Assembly: GCA_958450325.1 (NCBI GenBank)
Contig: OY288242.1
Coordinates: 67,326,062 to 67,390,061 of the forward strand
Source: Agrostemma githago
Lineage: Eukaryota; Streptophyta; Magnoliopsida; Caryophyllales; Caryophyllaceae
Reading direction: 5' to 3'
DNA length: 64,000 bases
Below the pieces are notes generated by a model. It did no database searches, was not told where the DNA came from, and saw only the letters and a program-made list of their open reading frames with translations. Positions within the stretch are counted from its first letter, which is position 1. Each line of letters starts with the position of its first letter. Positions 10,144 through 22,700 of this stretch are shown one piece after another. The translations under genes were made by a program, and so were the position numbers.

Positions 10144-10728
10144 ATGGCTTGGATCAAGAAATCTGTTACTCGCCATGGAGTTCGCACTGTTACCTTCCTT
10201 TTTAAGAGATTCTGGAGGCTAAGGTATGCCCGGGCGGCTTTTCGGGCCCTTCGCCGCAGCCGACGTCCACGGCCACATCCACGCCGGAACGTCCAGAAGG
10301 CTACTATTAGGGCAGGCAAGCGCCCTAGAAGATCCTTGCCCCCTGCTGCTCCCAGGTTCAAGCGCTGCCTTCAAGGAGGAGGGTGTTTCGATTGGGGTTG
10401 CCATGAGTGTTTCCCATGGCTGCACCCTGAACAGTTCGACCCTAACTGTTCTGACGCAGACTCTTCTCTGGGGTCAGGCCCTTCCTCTCCAGTGAAGAAA
10501 ACGGGCTGCGGCACTTGTGACGACTTCCAGACAGTTCCCTATGGTAGGGACTGGGACGTCAGCAGTCGGGACTCTGGAGACAGTGAGGGTCTGGGCTGCT
10601 CGAGTGACAGGGACGAGGACGGACTCCCTGACGATCCCTTCAAGGACTCCTCTGACTGGGATTGGGGATCTGACCTAGGAGACCAAGGCAGCCCTGGGGA
10701 CTACTCCCCGGACTTAGATGATGACTAG
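10144..10728 (+). CDS. Antisense ORF of the Tat element, basic N-terminus and acidic C-terminus
   Basis: An intact 194-codon ORF on the strand opposite to gag-pol, between the element's 3' LTR and the longer antisense gene. Residues about 1-70 are very rich in Arg/Lys (pI strongly basic, RR-SRRPRPHPRR type). A middle Cys cluster follows (about residues 80-102: C-x5-C-x2-C and a further C). From about 105 to the end the protein is Asp/Ser/Gly-rich and ends in DLDDD; a CGTC pair lies near 140. No domain is recognised and no membrane segment is visible. GC content and codon use differ from the AT-rich surroundings. The polar charge layout could suit a nucleic-acid-binding protein with an acidic tail, but that is inference. 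It is uninterrupted although gag-pol is broken. Function unknown. Confidence 0.6.
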   Translation: MAWIKKSVTRHGVRTVTFLFKRFWRLRYARAAFRALRRSRRPRPHPRRNVQKATIRAGKRPRRSLPPAAPRFKRCLQGGGCFDWGCHECFPWLHPEQFDPNCSDADSSLGSGPSSPVKKTGCGTCDDFQTVPYGRDWDVSSRDSGDSEGLGCSSDRDEDGLPDDPFKDSSDWDWGSDLGDQGSPGDYSPDLDDD

Positions 10729-11062
10729 GTCTGCTTGCAGGGCGCAAGCGTGTTGAGCCGGAAATCCAGGCTCCTTTTGTATTTTCTTTCTTTGCTAAGT
10801 ATGACAAGTAACTTGTCCATTTTCTTTCAAAGTTAATGAAAAATCCGAGCGGCTTTGTTACTCGTTTCTTTGTTGTGCCTTTTCTCTTTTTTTTTTGAAT
10901 GCGGGGATGACGTCGTTAGGTGACTATCCCTCTGACACTTTTTGTTTTTTTTCGAGGCCCTTCTTGGGAAGGGGTGAGTGGCTCGTGTTCAAAGCAAGAC
11001 ACGTGGGGTAGTTTGTTGGGGATGTATTGTCAGAGAGGCGGTCTTTTTGGCTTCCTGGGCTT
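10729..11062 (+). other. Spacer between two antisense genes
   Basis: Follows the basic/acidic ORF. Contains T-rich stretches and AATGAAAAAT near 10834-10845, which could serve as a plus-strand polyadenylation region. No further gene seen. Confidence 0.4.
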
Positions 11063-11070
11063 TATATAAG
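11063..11070 (+). promoter_or_regulatory. TATA box ahead of the longer antisense gene
   Basis: TATATAAG in the context GGGCTTTATATAAGCCC, an inverted-repeat setting typical of strong plant core promoters. The first ATG of the antisense gene is at 11282, about 220 bp later. A GTAAGA at 11160 and a pyrimidine-rich AACCAG ending at 11280 could bound a leader intron, which would explain the long distance. Confidence 0.55.
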
Positions 11071-11281
11071 CCCTTCCCCTCCTTCATTTCTTTCTTTTGC
11101 ATTTTTCGAAATTTGAATCACCTTTCATACTTCCTAACTATCTTTGCTGCTGAGAACTTCGTAAGATCAAGGAGCGCCTACTATCTCATTTTTCGGCGAC
11201 GACCATCGTTCTAGGTTAGAATCTCTCCTTAAATTCTCGCCTTTTTTCCTTTTCCTCAACACTTTTTCTTCATAAACCAGC

Positions 11282-13032
11282 ATGTCTCGCGTTCGCGCTT
11301 TCTCTTTTGGCCCACTGCCTGAGAGGACTGAGGGTAGAGATGGGAGTAGACGTGACCTAGCCTCCTCTTCTAGGGTTGGGCCCAGTGAGGAGGAACGCCT
11401 TGAAAGGGGGGGGGGGGAGGTGCTGAATCCCCCGAACCCGCTCCCTTCAACGTCGTTGATTCTGACGACGAGGCACTGGAGGTGGACCCCTCCACGATTG
11501 CCGGCCCCCTCATTCCCATGGAGAAAGGGAGAACCTATTATTTGGATAAGAAAAAGTAATTGATTCCTCTGAAAACCTACCCCGAAGCCAAGAACAGAGA
11601 TTTGATTTTAGAAAGTAATGCTGCTGGGGAGATTGAGAAGTTTTATAATTTCGGGGAGGGATATACGGTCATAGTTCCAGGAGAGAGAGACACGGTATGC
11701 TGCCCCCCTGAAGGTTGTGTGGCTGTTTATCATAAAAGCCTGAAATTCGGCCTGCGATTCCCTCTTCACCCTTTCCTGGAGGAGACCTTCAGGAGGATGA
11801 ATGTGGCCATAGCCCAACTAACTGCTTCAGCCATCAGGTCCCTGATAGCCTATACCTGGACCTGTCTTTTTCATGGTGAGGGGCCTTATATCGACGCCCT
11901 TCGTTTTATGGTTGGGCTGCAAATGGTGTCCTCGTCAGGGGGAGATGGTTCCTCTGGGTACTGGTCCCTCCAGAGACAGAAAAAGTATGCTCTAGTCTAG
12001 CCGGCTTTAAGTAGCCTGAAAGACTGGAAGAACAATTTTTTGTATGTACATAGTGCTTCCGGGTGGCGGATTCCTAGGCACTTTAGGAATCATGTCCATA
12101 CTCGCATGGAGACTCGCGAAGAGTATCATCCAGGCGTCGGAGGGAAGGCCCTGGAGGTAAAGCTGAGTGAGAAAGAAGAGTTACTAGTTAAGAAGTTCGA
12201 GATTGTTGTGGATAAATCAGGCGTTTGTGGCCTTGCTTTCTGGCTCCCTCACGCGGAGCTCATAGCCACAGACGAATACTTGCTCCCATTGGGCCTGATC
12301 CCTAGCCTCGAAGGTAGTTTTGGGGGGCTTTCGCCGGCGCAATTTCCCTGAGACTTTCATCTCTTTGCTTTTTTAGCTGACTGCCCTTTTTTCCTGCAGA
12401 TTCCGCTTCTCGTCGTTGGACAAGGAAGCAGGTCAAGAGGCTAGGTTTGAGCGAAGAGTTTGTCATTGTTTCGAAGCGTCCTTCCCTTCAAATTTCAAGA
12501 AAGGGGAAAAAAGTTTAATGAGGCTCGTAAAGGATCTCTCTGCTGGCCGGAGGGTCCCTCTTCCTCCACGACTACCGTCGGAAAAACCGGCGACTCCTTC
12601 CCCCAGTACCCAGGATAGGGAGGCTGAGGGTACCTCAGGGGCCACTCCTTCCCCTGGATGTAGGCAAGGTGACTCTCCAGCCGGGACCCGTATTTCCCAG
12701 GGATCGCGTCCCGCGAATTCTGAGGGGACTGGGGAGAGTATTCCCCTGGAGCTGAGAAGGAAGAGGGATAGGGAGCCCTCAGGGACTACTCCTGTGGTGG
12801 ACTTGGAGGCTGATGTTGATACTCCTGAGGCAAAACGCCCTGCTCGTGACGTTCCGAGCACCCTTTTTCCGGAGGAAAATACGGAGTTTCACTATACTGC
12901 CGGCGACAGTGTAGACGTGTCGGGCCTGCTCTCTGATTCTGGCGCCGTTTTGGCCGACCGTCTTACTAAGTCCGTAACTTCAACCTCCCACCAAGTAATT
13001 CAATATATCCAGCGCACCTCCAAGGTGTTGCT
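11282..13032 (+). pseudogene. Tat antisense gene, 5' part (putative gypsy-type transposon ORF)
   Basis: Plus-strand gene antisense to gag-pol. Segments in order: Ser/Arg-rich start at 11282; a 12-G run at 11406-11417 after which the frame changes; an acidic stretch ending KGRTYYLDKKK then TAA at 11557; a segment 11560-12000 with the motif FPLHPFLEETFRRM; TAG at 11998; the same frame continuing through LKDWKNNFLYV to an apparent intron (12314-12399); then a Pro/Ser/Thr-rich region (12416-13032) with a KRDREP basic patch. The FPLHPF and WKNNFLYV blocks resemble the conserved region of proteins labelled putative gypsy-type transposon in plant genomes, known as extra antisense ORFs of Tat elements. 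A frame change near 12510 and two stops make it inactive. It is cut at 13032 by the nested element and resumes at 23427. Confidence 0.7.
12314..12399 (+). other. Probable intron in antisense gene
   Basis: GT at 12314 (context GAAG|GTAG) and AG at 12399 preceded by a strong pyrimidine tract (CCCTTTTTTCCTGCAG). The 86-bp stretch contains stops in the upstream frame, and coding character resumes after the acceptor. Length is typical for a plant intron. An intron on this strand would be removed from antisense-gene mRNA but is invisible to genomic gag-pol RNA. Confidence 0.55.
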
Positions 13033-16000
13033 TGTAATCCCCTAAAAATTCTAGCGCGATACAGTGGCGGAAACACTGTAGAGTCGGGATTAAAACACAC
13101 AGAACTATGTCTTAATAAATTAAATTGGTAAAGTCCAACATGCGCCATACAATAAAAATGGCTAAAATTTAAAACAATCCATAAAGAGGTTAAACAATCC
13201 TTAAAACATGATTATTAAAAGATCTGCAGGATCCAAGACTGCTCGCTAGCCCACACCCACCGGAAAATAAACACGTATACCTGCCATGTTAAAACATAAC
13301 AGCCACAATCAGTGGGGAGCAACGTCAACGTTCTCCCAGCCGTATAACAGGATTTTAAAACAGTAATTACTAATATAGGAAAATAGTAAAAATGGAAAAC
13401 ATTAAAACATCATATTAAAATAAGATTTAGTGTAAAACAAATTAATTAAAAGGGTTGCCGAAGAAACACAAAGATATTTGCCAACCTGCGTCAATTTATA
13501 TCGATAATAATAAAATAATCAAAATGGCGTTATGGATAGGTTTAATGTAGAATCTAGACTTTCACTAGGATAATACTAAAAACTAGTTTCGAGAACTTAG
13601 TCAAAACAAATTAGACTTTGGTCTCTAACTAGGCAACTCAACTATAACAGGACTGCGTGCAGCGAGGTCCTGGCTTAAGTAATGTACACCCCTCCTGGAC
13701 ACCAACCGTAATCCAGTTCAACCCGACGGCGACTTACACGATGCGATATCTAAGTTTAAGGTCAAAATATACACACTCCTGAGCACAAACCATGCTCAGT
13801 TCAACGACCAATGTGTCTCAACATAGACACACCAGCTTTATAGTTGATGGCAAAACGTACACCCCAGACTATATTACTCTAAACCCACACTTGTCCTTAT
13901 TCCATAACTCCAAAACAAACCATTATCGATATTTAAAAGATGTATTCATCATAAACAATATGAGGATAAAAGAAGTAAACATTTATATTCTAAAAGAGGA
14001 AACTTTCTATTTTAGGAAACTTCTACTTTAGGAAACTTCTATTTTAGGAAACTTCTATTTTTAGAAACTTTACTAAAAATAGCATCATATCAAAGTAGTG
14101 AAAATATTAGTTCATACTAATACCACATTTTAGTAAACGATATAGATTTATAAAACTAATACTTTCGGCCTTAACATTATTAATTATTAAAGTAAGAATA
14201 TTTGATTTCATGAAACTATTAAAATATCGTACAAGTGTTATAAAATGATTAGAAACATCTTAAATATTTTAATATTACTAATTAGGGTGTTTTCTAAAGT
14301 TATAAAGCTAAAATTCCCTAATTATTATTAGTTTCGACGATAAAATTATAAATAGGATTTTACGGCAAACATCAAATTAAATATTTGAACGTCTTTATTT
14401 AATTAAACCAACAAATATATTTAGAGTATGTTAAGGGATGATTTAACTCTTAAAGTTTCAGATTTAAATACTTTCAAAATTGCTGGAAAAAAATAATCCT
14501 TTTAGGTAAGACGAAGCAATTTAGCGATAAATCACAATTTGTCCGAAATCAATATTTATTAATTAAAGACTATAATAAATAGTACAAAAATTACGTAAAA
14601 TAGTTAAATTATATTTATGGACATTCTGTCCAGAAAAGAAAATTTCCAGAATTCTAAAAACTCGGTTTTTAAAGCGTTTTCTCGTTAATCGTCCAATCTC
14701 GACAATAACGATTAATAAAAATAGTAATTACAAAACGATTTAAGTATTAATATCCAAAAATTATTATTACACTTTAAAAATCCTGATTTTACAGAATATA
14801 AATTTTTCAGATTTTTCCAAAAACCAGATTTAACAAATTTTAACAAAACCGTCATTTAAACCCGTTTTCGCAATTAACGATTTTATTAACAAACCTATCG
14901 TTCCAAACATTTTATTAAGGCACTAAAAATCATAATAATACATTTTAATATGAAATCATCAGAATCATAAATTTTTCCAGATTTAAACCAAAAACCAGAA
15001 ATCGAGAATTTAAACAACAAACACGGTTTTAACGATAAACGATGATTTAAAGTGATTAATTAATTCATCCACTTAACAATTCCGAAAAATTATGAGAAAA
15101 TTCATAAAATTCTATTTCACCAGAAAGTTTTACCACGTCAAAAATCAGATTAAAATAAAATGTTTAAGTACTAGAACTAAAAATCGGTTTTTAATCGTTT
15201 TTGTCCGAAAACGATAATAATTCAATAATCGATATAAAAATATCAGAAAAATACTAAATTACTAAAAATCATCAAAAACAACATTTTTCCAGAATATAAA
15301 TATATATTACATGTTTAGGCCGATTATTACGATTTTACAAATTAATATAACAATTTAATCGTTAATCTCGTAAAAGCGATAAAAATATCGAAACATGCAA
15401 AATTTCAACTTTAAAAATTTTCCAGAATTCGTGACATACATATATTGTCAAAATAAAATATAAAAATATATACATGCAAATACTCAATTAAAATCTTGTA
15501 ATACCGAGTAACATCGACGTTACCTCTACTCCAAGTCTGAATCAACGATGTATTCGTCGGCTTCGGGATCGTCCAAGAATCCTACCAACACGAAAAATCA
15601 TGGCAGAAAGTACCATGAGAAAACTAAAAAAAACAAGGTAAAAATTGATCGAAAATGATGACGATTAATACCTTAACGAAGGAATCGGAAAGAGGATGAT
15701 TGTGACGATAAGAATGATGTGATTGAGACTAGAAATGGAGCAAAAATTTGCCTAGAGAGGCTAAGGATCACACGGCCAAAGAGGGAAGAAAAGAGTGATG
15801 AATGTTTTGATGAATGTAAAAGAATGAATGTAGAGAATGAATGTAGAGAATGAATGTAGAGAATGAATGTAGAGAATGAATGTAGAGAATGAATGTAGAG
15901 AATGAATGTGGAGAATGAATGTAAAGAATGAATGTGGAGAATGAATGTAGAGAATGAATGTGGAGAATGAATGTGGAGATGGGTGATACACTACTTAAAA

Positions 16001-16694
16001 GAGTAAGCATGCATTAAGGCTTACAAAAAAATGCAAGAATGAACCTAGCCTTGGTTTGGCCGGCCAAAAGGATAGAGAGGGAGTAAGATAAGCTTAGACA
16101 TAAATGCTACAATGAATGAAAATGATTTATCTTATGATTACGTTTTAATGTGATAAAATGAATCGTTTAAATACAATGTAATAAAACATGTGACCAAGAG
16201 CTTAGTCGGTCCAAAAATGTGAGAAAACAGTCTCAAATAATTTATAAGTTGATAAAAAGTATAGTCGTAAAATAGTTAAAGGCATTTCAAAGTAATTCGA
16301 GTAAACCTCGCGTAAGAAAATAATTATTCGCGAAGCTTCGAAATAAAATCATAAATGGCTTGTTTTTAGTAACTAAAATATATCTTAGTAAAAAAAAATA
16401 TTCCATAAACGTATTCAAATATTTTTAGGAAAACGGAATAACTTAAATCCAAGCTTAAAAATGTCAGTTCGGAGAAAAATAGAATTCCTCGCGGAAAATT
16501 ACTTAGTTTACGAAGAAAATCAAATAAATAGATGTAAAAGAATTAAAATCTTTTAAAATAAAAATAAATATCATTAAACTCAAAATTGAAGATAAGTTTG
16601 GAAAAATGATGACACCTAAGCCAAAATGTGATAGAGTTATAACGATGTCATAACGATAAGGAATAAAACTGCTAGAAATATAGCGGGTGTTACA
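13033..16694 (-). repeat. Nested element 3' LTR
   Basis: Starts TGTAATCCCC and ends GTGTTACA. AT-rich, no coding sequence; an open frame of 79 codons at 13792 is repeated identically in the other LTR because both are copies of one sequence. Carries 12 units of the 13-bp minisatellite. Confidence 0.95.
15821..15976. repeat. 13-bp minisatellite, 12 units
   Basis: Unit AGAATGAATGTAG with variants ending TGG or TAA; 12 units exactly fill 156 bp. The other LTR has 11 units. Long minus-strand open frames with HSLHSFSTF-type repeats here are by-products of the array. Confidence 0.95.
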
Positions 16695-16710
16695 ATCCTC
16701 CCCACTAAAA
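16695..16710 (-). promoter_or_regulatory. Polypurine tract of nested element
   Basis: On the minus strand CTTTTAGTGGGGAGGAT abuts the LTR. This is the plus-strand primer of reverse transcription. The bases just before it read TTTCGAGGACGAAACTTTC, resembling the end of pol in Tekay-type elements and hinting at the autonomous parent. Confidence 0.75.
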
Positions 16711-19700
16711 GAAAGTTTCGTCCTCGAAACTAAGAATAAGCAGATAGGAAATCGAGGTTTACCTTACTCGAAGAGTTGAGGATGCTTAGCTCGCATCGAA
16801 GACAAATATCTATTCCAAGAAGAATTGGGCTAACCAACCCGAAGTTTAGAATCTTTTGATTAATGAAATCGTAAAGTAAAGTTATTTGATAAAATAATAA
16901 CGTTAAATAACATTTGTAAACAAACTCGAAGGAAATAGGATAACCAAAATATTTTGAAAACAAAAGTAAAATATTTTGATTAAGAAATTCGATATTATTC
17001 TTTTTTTTTTGATGAAACAAAATTTAGTTTGGAGAAATCAAATTTTGTAGTTAGTAAAAATCGCACCAGCCTTCAAACATTTACAATAACAGATTCAAAA
17101 GTTCACCAACAATAAAATGAAAATCAATTCTCAAAACGTTAAAATTTCGAAAATGTTATCAAAGTAATTATGAAAGTTTTCAAAAATGTTATCAAACTTG
17201 AACATACAAAATAATTTCGACAATGTTAAAACGTTTTACATAACAATTCTATACAAATTGAAGTACTTGGAAATATAAAAGTCTTCATAAAATTTTGATC
17301 GCTTGAAAATCAAAAATTTAAAATAATTTCGAAATAGTTTAAAATAAATTATTAAGGCATTTTGAAATAGATCTAAATATAAATATCAACCAAAGATAAA
17401 ACAAAGTGAAGTATATAGTTCTTAAATTATAAAATAAAAATGTTAAATTTCACGATAACTCAAAATGTTAAATTGCTCAAAGTTTTTACAAAATGGGGAG
17501 TTTAAAAATTTGAAATCATGCTTCAAAATGTTAAAATTTTATGAAATTCAAAAATTTTAAATTAGTCCAGCTTTTTACAAAACGGGCAAATTCACAATTA
17601 GAAATTATAACTCAAAATGTTAAAATTTTACGATAGTCCAATTTTTTTTAAAGTAGTCAAACTTTTTATAAAATAGGGAGTTCGAAAAATAGTTAACGGG
17701 CAAATAGAACAAGGATAAATAAATTAAAAATAAGAGCTTTCAAAATCGACAAAGGTTGAAGGGATTGGCAGGAGTTACCGTAACAGAATTCAAGAGGAGC
17801 AAAAAGAAAGACGGAGTTGAGAATAAAAAAAAGAGTTCTCAAGGATTATGGAAGAAATTAATCATCTCGAGATTCTTAGCACGACTTCCACAAACACGGG
17901 TTCCTAATTCCCATCAAATAACGCTAAGTCCAATATCAGTACAGGGTGGTCCTACTCAATCTAAAACTTCCAAAAACATCAACTGCTATAGCCTCCAAAA
18001 TTAAGCCTTACATACTTATATAATCTTTCAATTAGTATGGTAAGAATCCACAAACGATTTAGACTAATCCATTAATTAAGATTCCAACAGTCATCAAAAC
18101 ATACCCAAACTTGTAATCACTAAGGCTCGTAATTCAAAGTTCATAAGGTCTGAACTCGAGGTATACTTCAAATTTCTCGAGTAAGGAACACTAACTAAAA
18201 CCCACCAATTAATAAAGTTCGGACACGAAATCCTCAAAGATGATCACCGACATATTTATAATACCACAAGTACAGAAGTTGGGGAAGTACAATAAATCCT
18301 CAAACACGCTCAAACCTATAGGTAATGGCGCAAACACTCACATTTTCAAACACATCATTCGATTAATGTTTCCAAGAAGTCCATCAAATTTCTAATCGTA
18401 ATGGTGCAACCACAAAATATTTAATAACTCAACGAAGCCACAATCTCGTTGGTCTAAGGTTCTGAACTATAAATCCATTAAGATGATTGACATCAAAATG
18501 TTCCTCAAAACAATGCTATAAATCCAACCTCTAATGGCAATATGTTTCTCCTTTTCAAGGTTAACAACAATTTATTCAATTTAGATCACTCAACTCCAAA
18601 GTTCCTAGGTTACAACTTTAACCAACGATTAACGATCTAATCCTTAAGAAACACGGGTAATCTATGTTAACCAAAATTTCTAACGGTATTAATGAAAACC
18701 TTCTATGGTACCACAACACTCAGGTTAACAATTTAAACAGTACTCTATGATCCCAAACATTCCCGATGCATCCATCAAATAACATTTAGGTAGGAATCTT
18801 AAAATTCTATTATTAGCTACACTTGGTTCGATTCTGGGTTAAATTAGGTACTAGGTATCCATCAAATACGATATACTCTTACTACCCCAAAATATATTCA
18901 ACTCTAAGTCCTCCAAATAATCAAGTAACCTATAACCCAAGGTTCAGAGTCTAAAGTACCAACCTAATTCCATTAATTGACAATTTATTATTCAAATCGA
19001 TCCTCAAAAGCTTACTAAGATAAATAACAAGGTATAACTCACAACCCTCAAGCCCTAGGTAACAAGGGTTTACTAAACCTCAAACATCTATATCCTTTCA
19101 CGGGGTTCACTGAGACAGAAACCGGTCTAACAAAAGAATCTCAAGAGAAAGATGGTAGAATAGAAGAATAGAACAAGGATTCACCAAGAGAATGAAGATG
19201 AGAATATATAAGAGAAGAATTGGAAGAAATAGGGAAAGGAAGAAAAGAATCGATGATCCTATATTACTAAGTTCTTGAACCAGAAGAGAATCTTCGGGCC
19301 TCCCGAGTTCACGAGGGAATCCAAAATGGATTACTTCATCTTCTCGTAGAGGAACGAGCACACAAGTCATGGGTCGCTCCATCTGGATTTACTGCGACAT
19401 CATGGAACATGAATCTACTCTTGATCATCTTGCCTGTAGCTTAAGTAAACTGAACCGGAGCTAAAAGTCATTATCGAAATCTTTCTTGGGGCACCTAGTT
19501 GTCCACTCGAGTCAGCAGGTGTTGAGAGTGCTAAGTAGGTCTTGTCCCGTTCTGGAGCAGCATATCAGCAACTTGTTCTTTCATCTTCTTCGACATATAA
19601 AACAAATATTCAATGCTAATCATTGAGTTCAGGAACAGATAATCTTAACAGTTAAGTCCTTACTGTTTCTACCCATCTCTAATAATATTTTTATTTACTG

Positions 19701-19758
19701 TTTAAATAATTTACTGGTATTTTCCCTAATTTCAGGTGTAAGCGTTGGGAGCAGTGAT
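16711..19758 (-). other. Interior of nested element, no pol
   Basis: About 3 kb of AT-rich DNA without recognisable domains. A 91-codon minus-strand frame at 19107-19382 lies where gag would start, some 390 nt after the PBS; it has a charged first half and a hydrophobic second half and matches nothing I know. I do not call it a gene. The rest is non-coding spacer of the type found in LARDs. Confidence 0.7.
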
Positions 19759-19770
19759 GCTCTGATACCA
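19759..19770 (-). promoter_or_regulatory. Primer binding site, tRNA-iMet type
   Basis: TGGTATCAGAGC on the minus strand, two bases from the LTR end. It is complementary to the 3' end of plant initiator methionine tRNA, the commonest primer of plant LTR elements. Confidence 0.9.
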
Positions 19771-19772
19771 AC

Positions 19773-22700
19773 TGTAATCCCCTAAAAATTCTAGCGCGAT
19801 ACAGTGGCGGAAACACTGTAGAGTCGGGATTAAAACACACAGAACTATGTCTTAATAAATTAAATTGGTAAAGTCCAACATGCGCCATACAATAAAAATG
19901 GCTAAAATTTAAAACAATCCATAAAGAGGTTAAACAATCCTTAAAACATGATTATTAAAAGATCAGCAGGATCCAAGACTGCTCGCTAGCCCACACCCAC
20001 CGGAAAATAAACACGTATACCTGCCATGTTAAAACATAACAGCCACAATCAGTGGGGAGCAACGTCAACGTTCTCCCAGCCGTATAACAGGATTTTAAAA
20101 CAGTAATTACTAATATAGGAAAATAGTAAAAATGGAAAACATTAAAACATCATATTAAAATAAGATTTAGTGTAAAACAAATTAATTAAAAGGGTTGCCG
20201 AAGAAACACAAAGATATTTGCCAACCTGCGTCAATTTATATCGATAATAATAAAATAATCAAAATGGCGTTATGGATAGGATTAATGTAGAATCTAGACT
20301 TTCACTAGGATAATACTAAAAACTAGTTTCGAGAACTTAGTCAAAACAAATTAGACTTTGGTCTCTAACTAGGCAACTCAACTATAACAGGACTGCGTGC
20401 AGCGAGGTCCTGGCTTAAGTAATGTACACCCCTCCTGGACACCAACCGTAATCCAGTTCAACCCGACGGCGACTTACACGATGCGATATCTAAGTTTAAG
20501 GTCAAAATATACACACTCCTGAGCACAAACCATGCTCAGTTCAACGACCAATGTGTCTCAACATAGACACACCAGCTTTATAGTTGATGGCAAAACGTAC
20601 ACCCCAGACTATATTACTCTAAACCCACACTTGTCCTTATTCCATAACTCCAAAACAAACCATTATCGATATTTAAAAGATGTATTCATCATAAACAATA
20701 TGAGGATAAAAGAAGTAAACATTTATATTCTAAAAGAGGAAACTTTCTATTTTAGGAAACTTCTACTTTAGGAAACTTCTATTTTAGGAAACTTCTATTT
20801 TTAGAAACTTTACTAAAAATAGCATCATATCAAAGTAGTGAAAATATTAGTTCATACTAATACCACATTTTAGTAAACGATATAGATTTATAAAACTAAT
20901 ACTTTCGGCCTTAACATTATTAATTATTAAAGTAAGAATATTTGATTTCATGAAACTATTAAAATATCGTACAAGTGTTATAAAATGATTAGAAACATCT
21001 TAAATATTTTAATATTACTAATTAGGGTGTTTTCTAAAGTTATAAAGCTAAAATTCCCTAATTATTATTAGTTTCGACGATAAAATTATAAATAGGATTT
21101 TACGGCAAACATCAAATTAAATATTTGAACGTCTTTATTTAATTAAACCAACAAATATATTTAGAGTATGTTAAGGGATGATTTAACTCTTAAAGTTTCA
21201 GATTTAAATACTTTCAAAATTGCTGGAAAAAAATAATTCTTTTAGGTAAGACGAAGCAATTTAGCGATAAATCACAATTTGTCCGAAATCAATATTTATT
21301 AATTAAAGACTATAATAAATAGTACAAAAATTACGTAAAATAGTTAAATTATATTTATGGACATTCTGTCCAGAAAAGAAAATTTCCAGAATTCTAAAAA
21401 CTCGGTTTTTAAAGCGTTTTCTCGTTAATCGTCCAATCTCGACAATAACGATTAATAAAAATAGTAATTACAAAACGATTTAAGTATTAATATCCAAAAA
21501 TTATTATTACACTTTAAAAATCCTGATTTTACAGAATATAAATTTTTCAGATTTTTCCAAAAACCAGATTTAACAAATTTTAACAAAACCGTCATTTAAA
21601 CCCGTTTTCGCAATTAACGATTTTATTAACAAACCTATCGTTCCAAACATTTTATTAAGGCACTAAAAATCATAATAATACATTTTAATATGAAATCATC
21701 AGAATCATAAATTTTTCCAGATTTAAACCAAAAACCAGAAATCGAGAATTTAAACAACAAACACGGTTTTAACGATAAACGATGATTTAAAGTGATTAAT
21801 TAATTCATCCACTTAACAATTCCGAAAAATTATGAGAAAATTCATAAAATTCTATTTCACCAGAAAGTTTTACCACGTCAAAAATCAGATTAAAATAAAA
21901 TGTTTAAGTACTAGAACTAAAAATCGGTTTATAATCGTTTTTGTCCGAAAACGATAATAATTCAATAATCGATATAAAAATATCAGAAAAATACTAAATT
22001 ACTAAAAATCATCAAAAACAACATTTTTCCAGAATATAAATATATATTACATGTTTAGGCCGATTATTACGATTTTACAAATTAATATAACAATTTAATC
22101 GTTAATCTCGTAAAAGCGATAAAAATATCGAAACATGCAAAATTTCAACTTTAAAAATTTTCCAGAATTCGTGACATACATATATTGTCAAAATAAAATA
22201 TAAAAATATATACATGCAAATACTCAATTAAAATCTTGTAATACCGAGTAACATCGACGTTACCTCTACTCCAAGTCTGAATCAACGATGTATTCGTCGG
22301 CTTCGGGATCGTCCAAGAATCCTACCAACACGAAAAATCATGGCAGAAAGTACCATGAGAAAACTAAAAAAAACAAGGTAAAAATTGATCGAAAATGATG
22401 ACGATTAATACCTTAACGAAGGAATCGGAAAGAGGATGATTGTGACGATAAGAATGATGTGATTGAGACTAGAAATGGAGCAAAAATTTGCCTAGAGAGG
22501 CTAAGGATCACACGGCCAAAGAGGGAAGAAAAGAGTGATGAATGTTTTGATGAATGTAAAAGAATGAATGTAGAGAATGAATGTAGAGAATGAATGTAGA
22601 GAATGAATGTAGAGAATGAATGTAGAGAATGAATGTGGAGAATGAATGTAGAGAATGAATGTAGAGAATGAATGTAGAGAATGAATGTGGAGAATGAATG

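Noticed and set aside
13792..14031. 79-codon frame repeated exactly at 20532
   Set aside because: Repeated only because both LTRs are copies; AT-rich, no domain, no upstream signals.
15821..15976. Regular short repeats resembling a CRISPR array
   Set aside because: Units are 13 bp, directly adjacent with no spacers, inside a plant LTR.
15761..16010. Repeat-protein-like frames with HSLHSFSTFIL motifs (also 22413-22737)
   Set aside because: They are translations of the 13-bp minisatellite in the LTRs; any frame of such an array is open.
16730..17020. 96-codon hydrophobic minus-strand frame
   Set aside because: AT-rich non-coding interior of the LARD-type element; Ile/Leu/Phe bias is expected from base composition.
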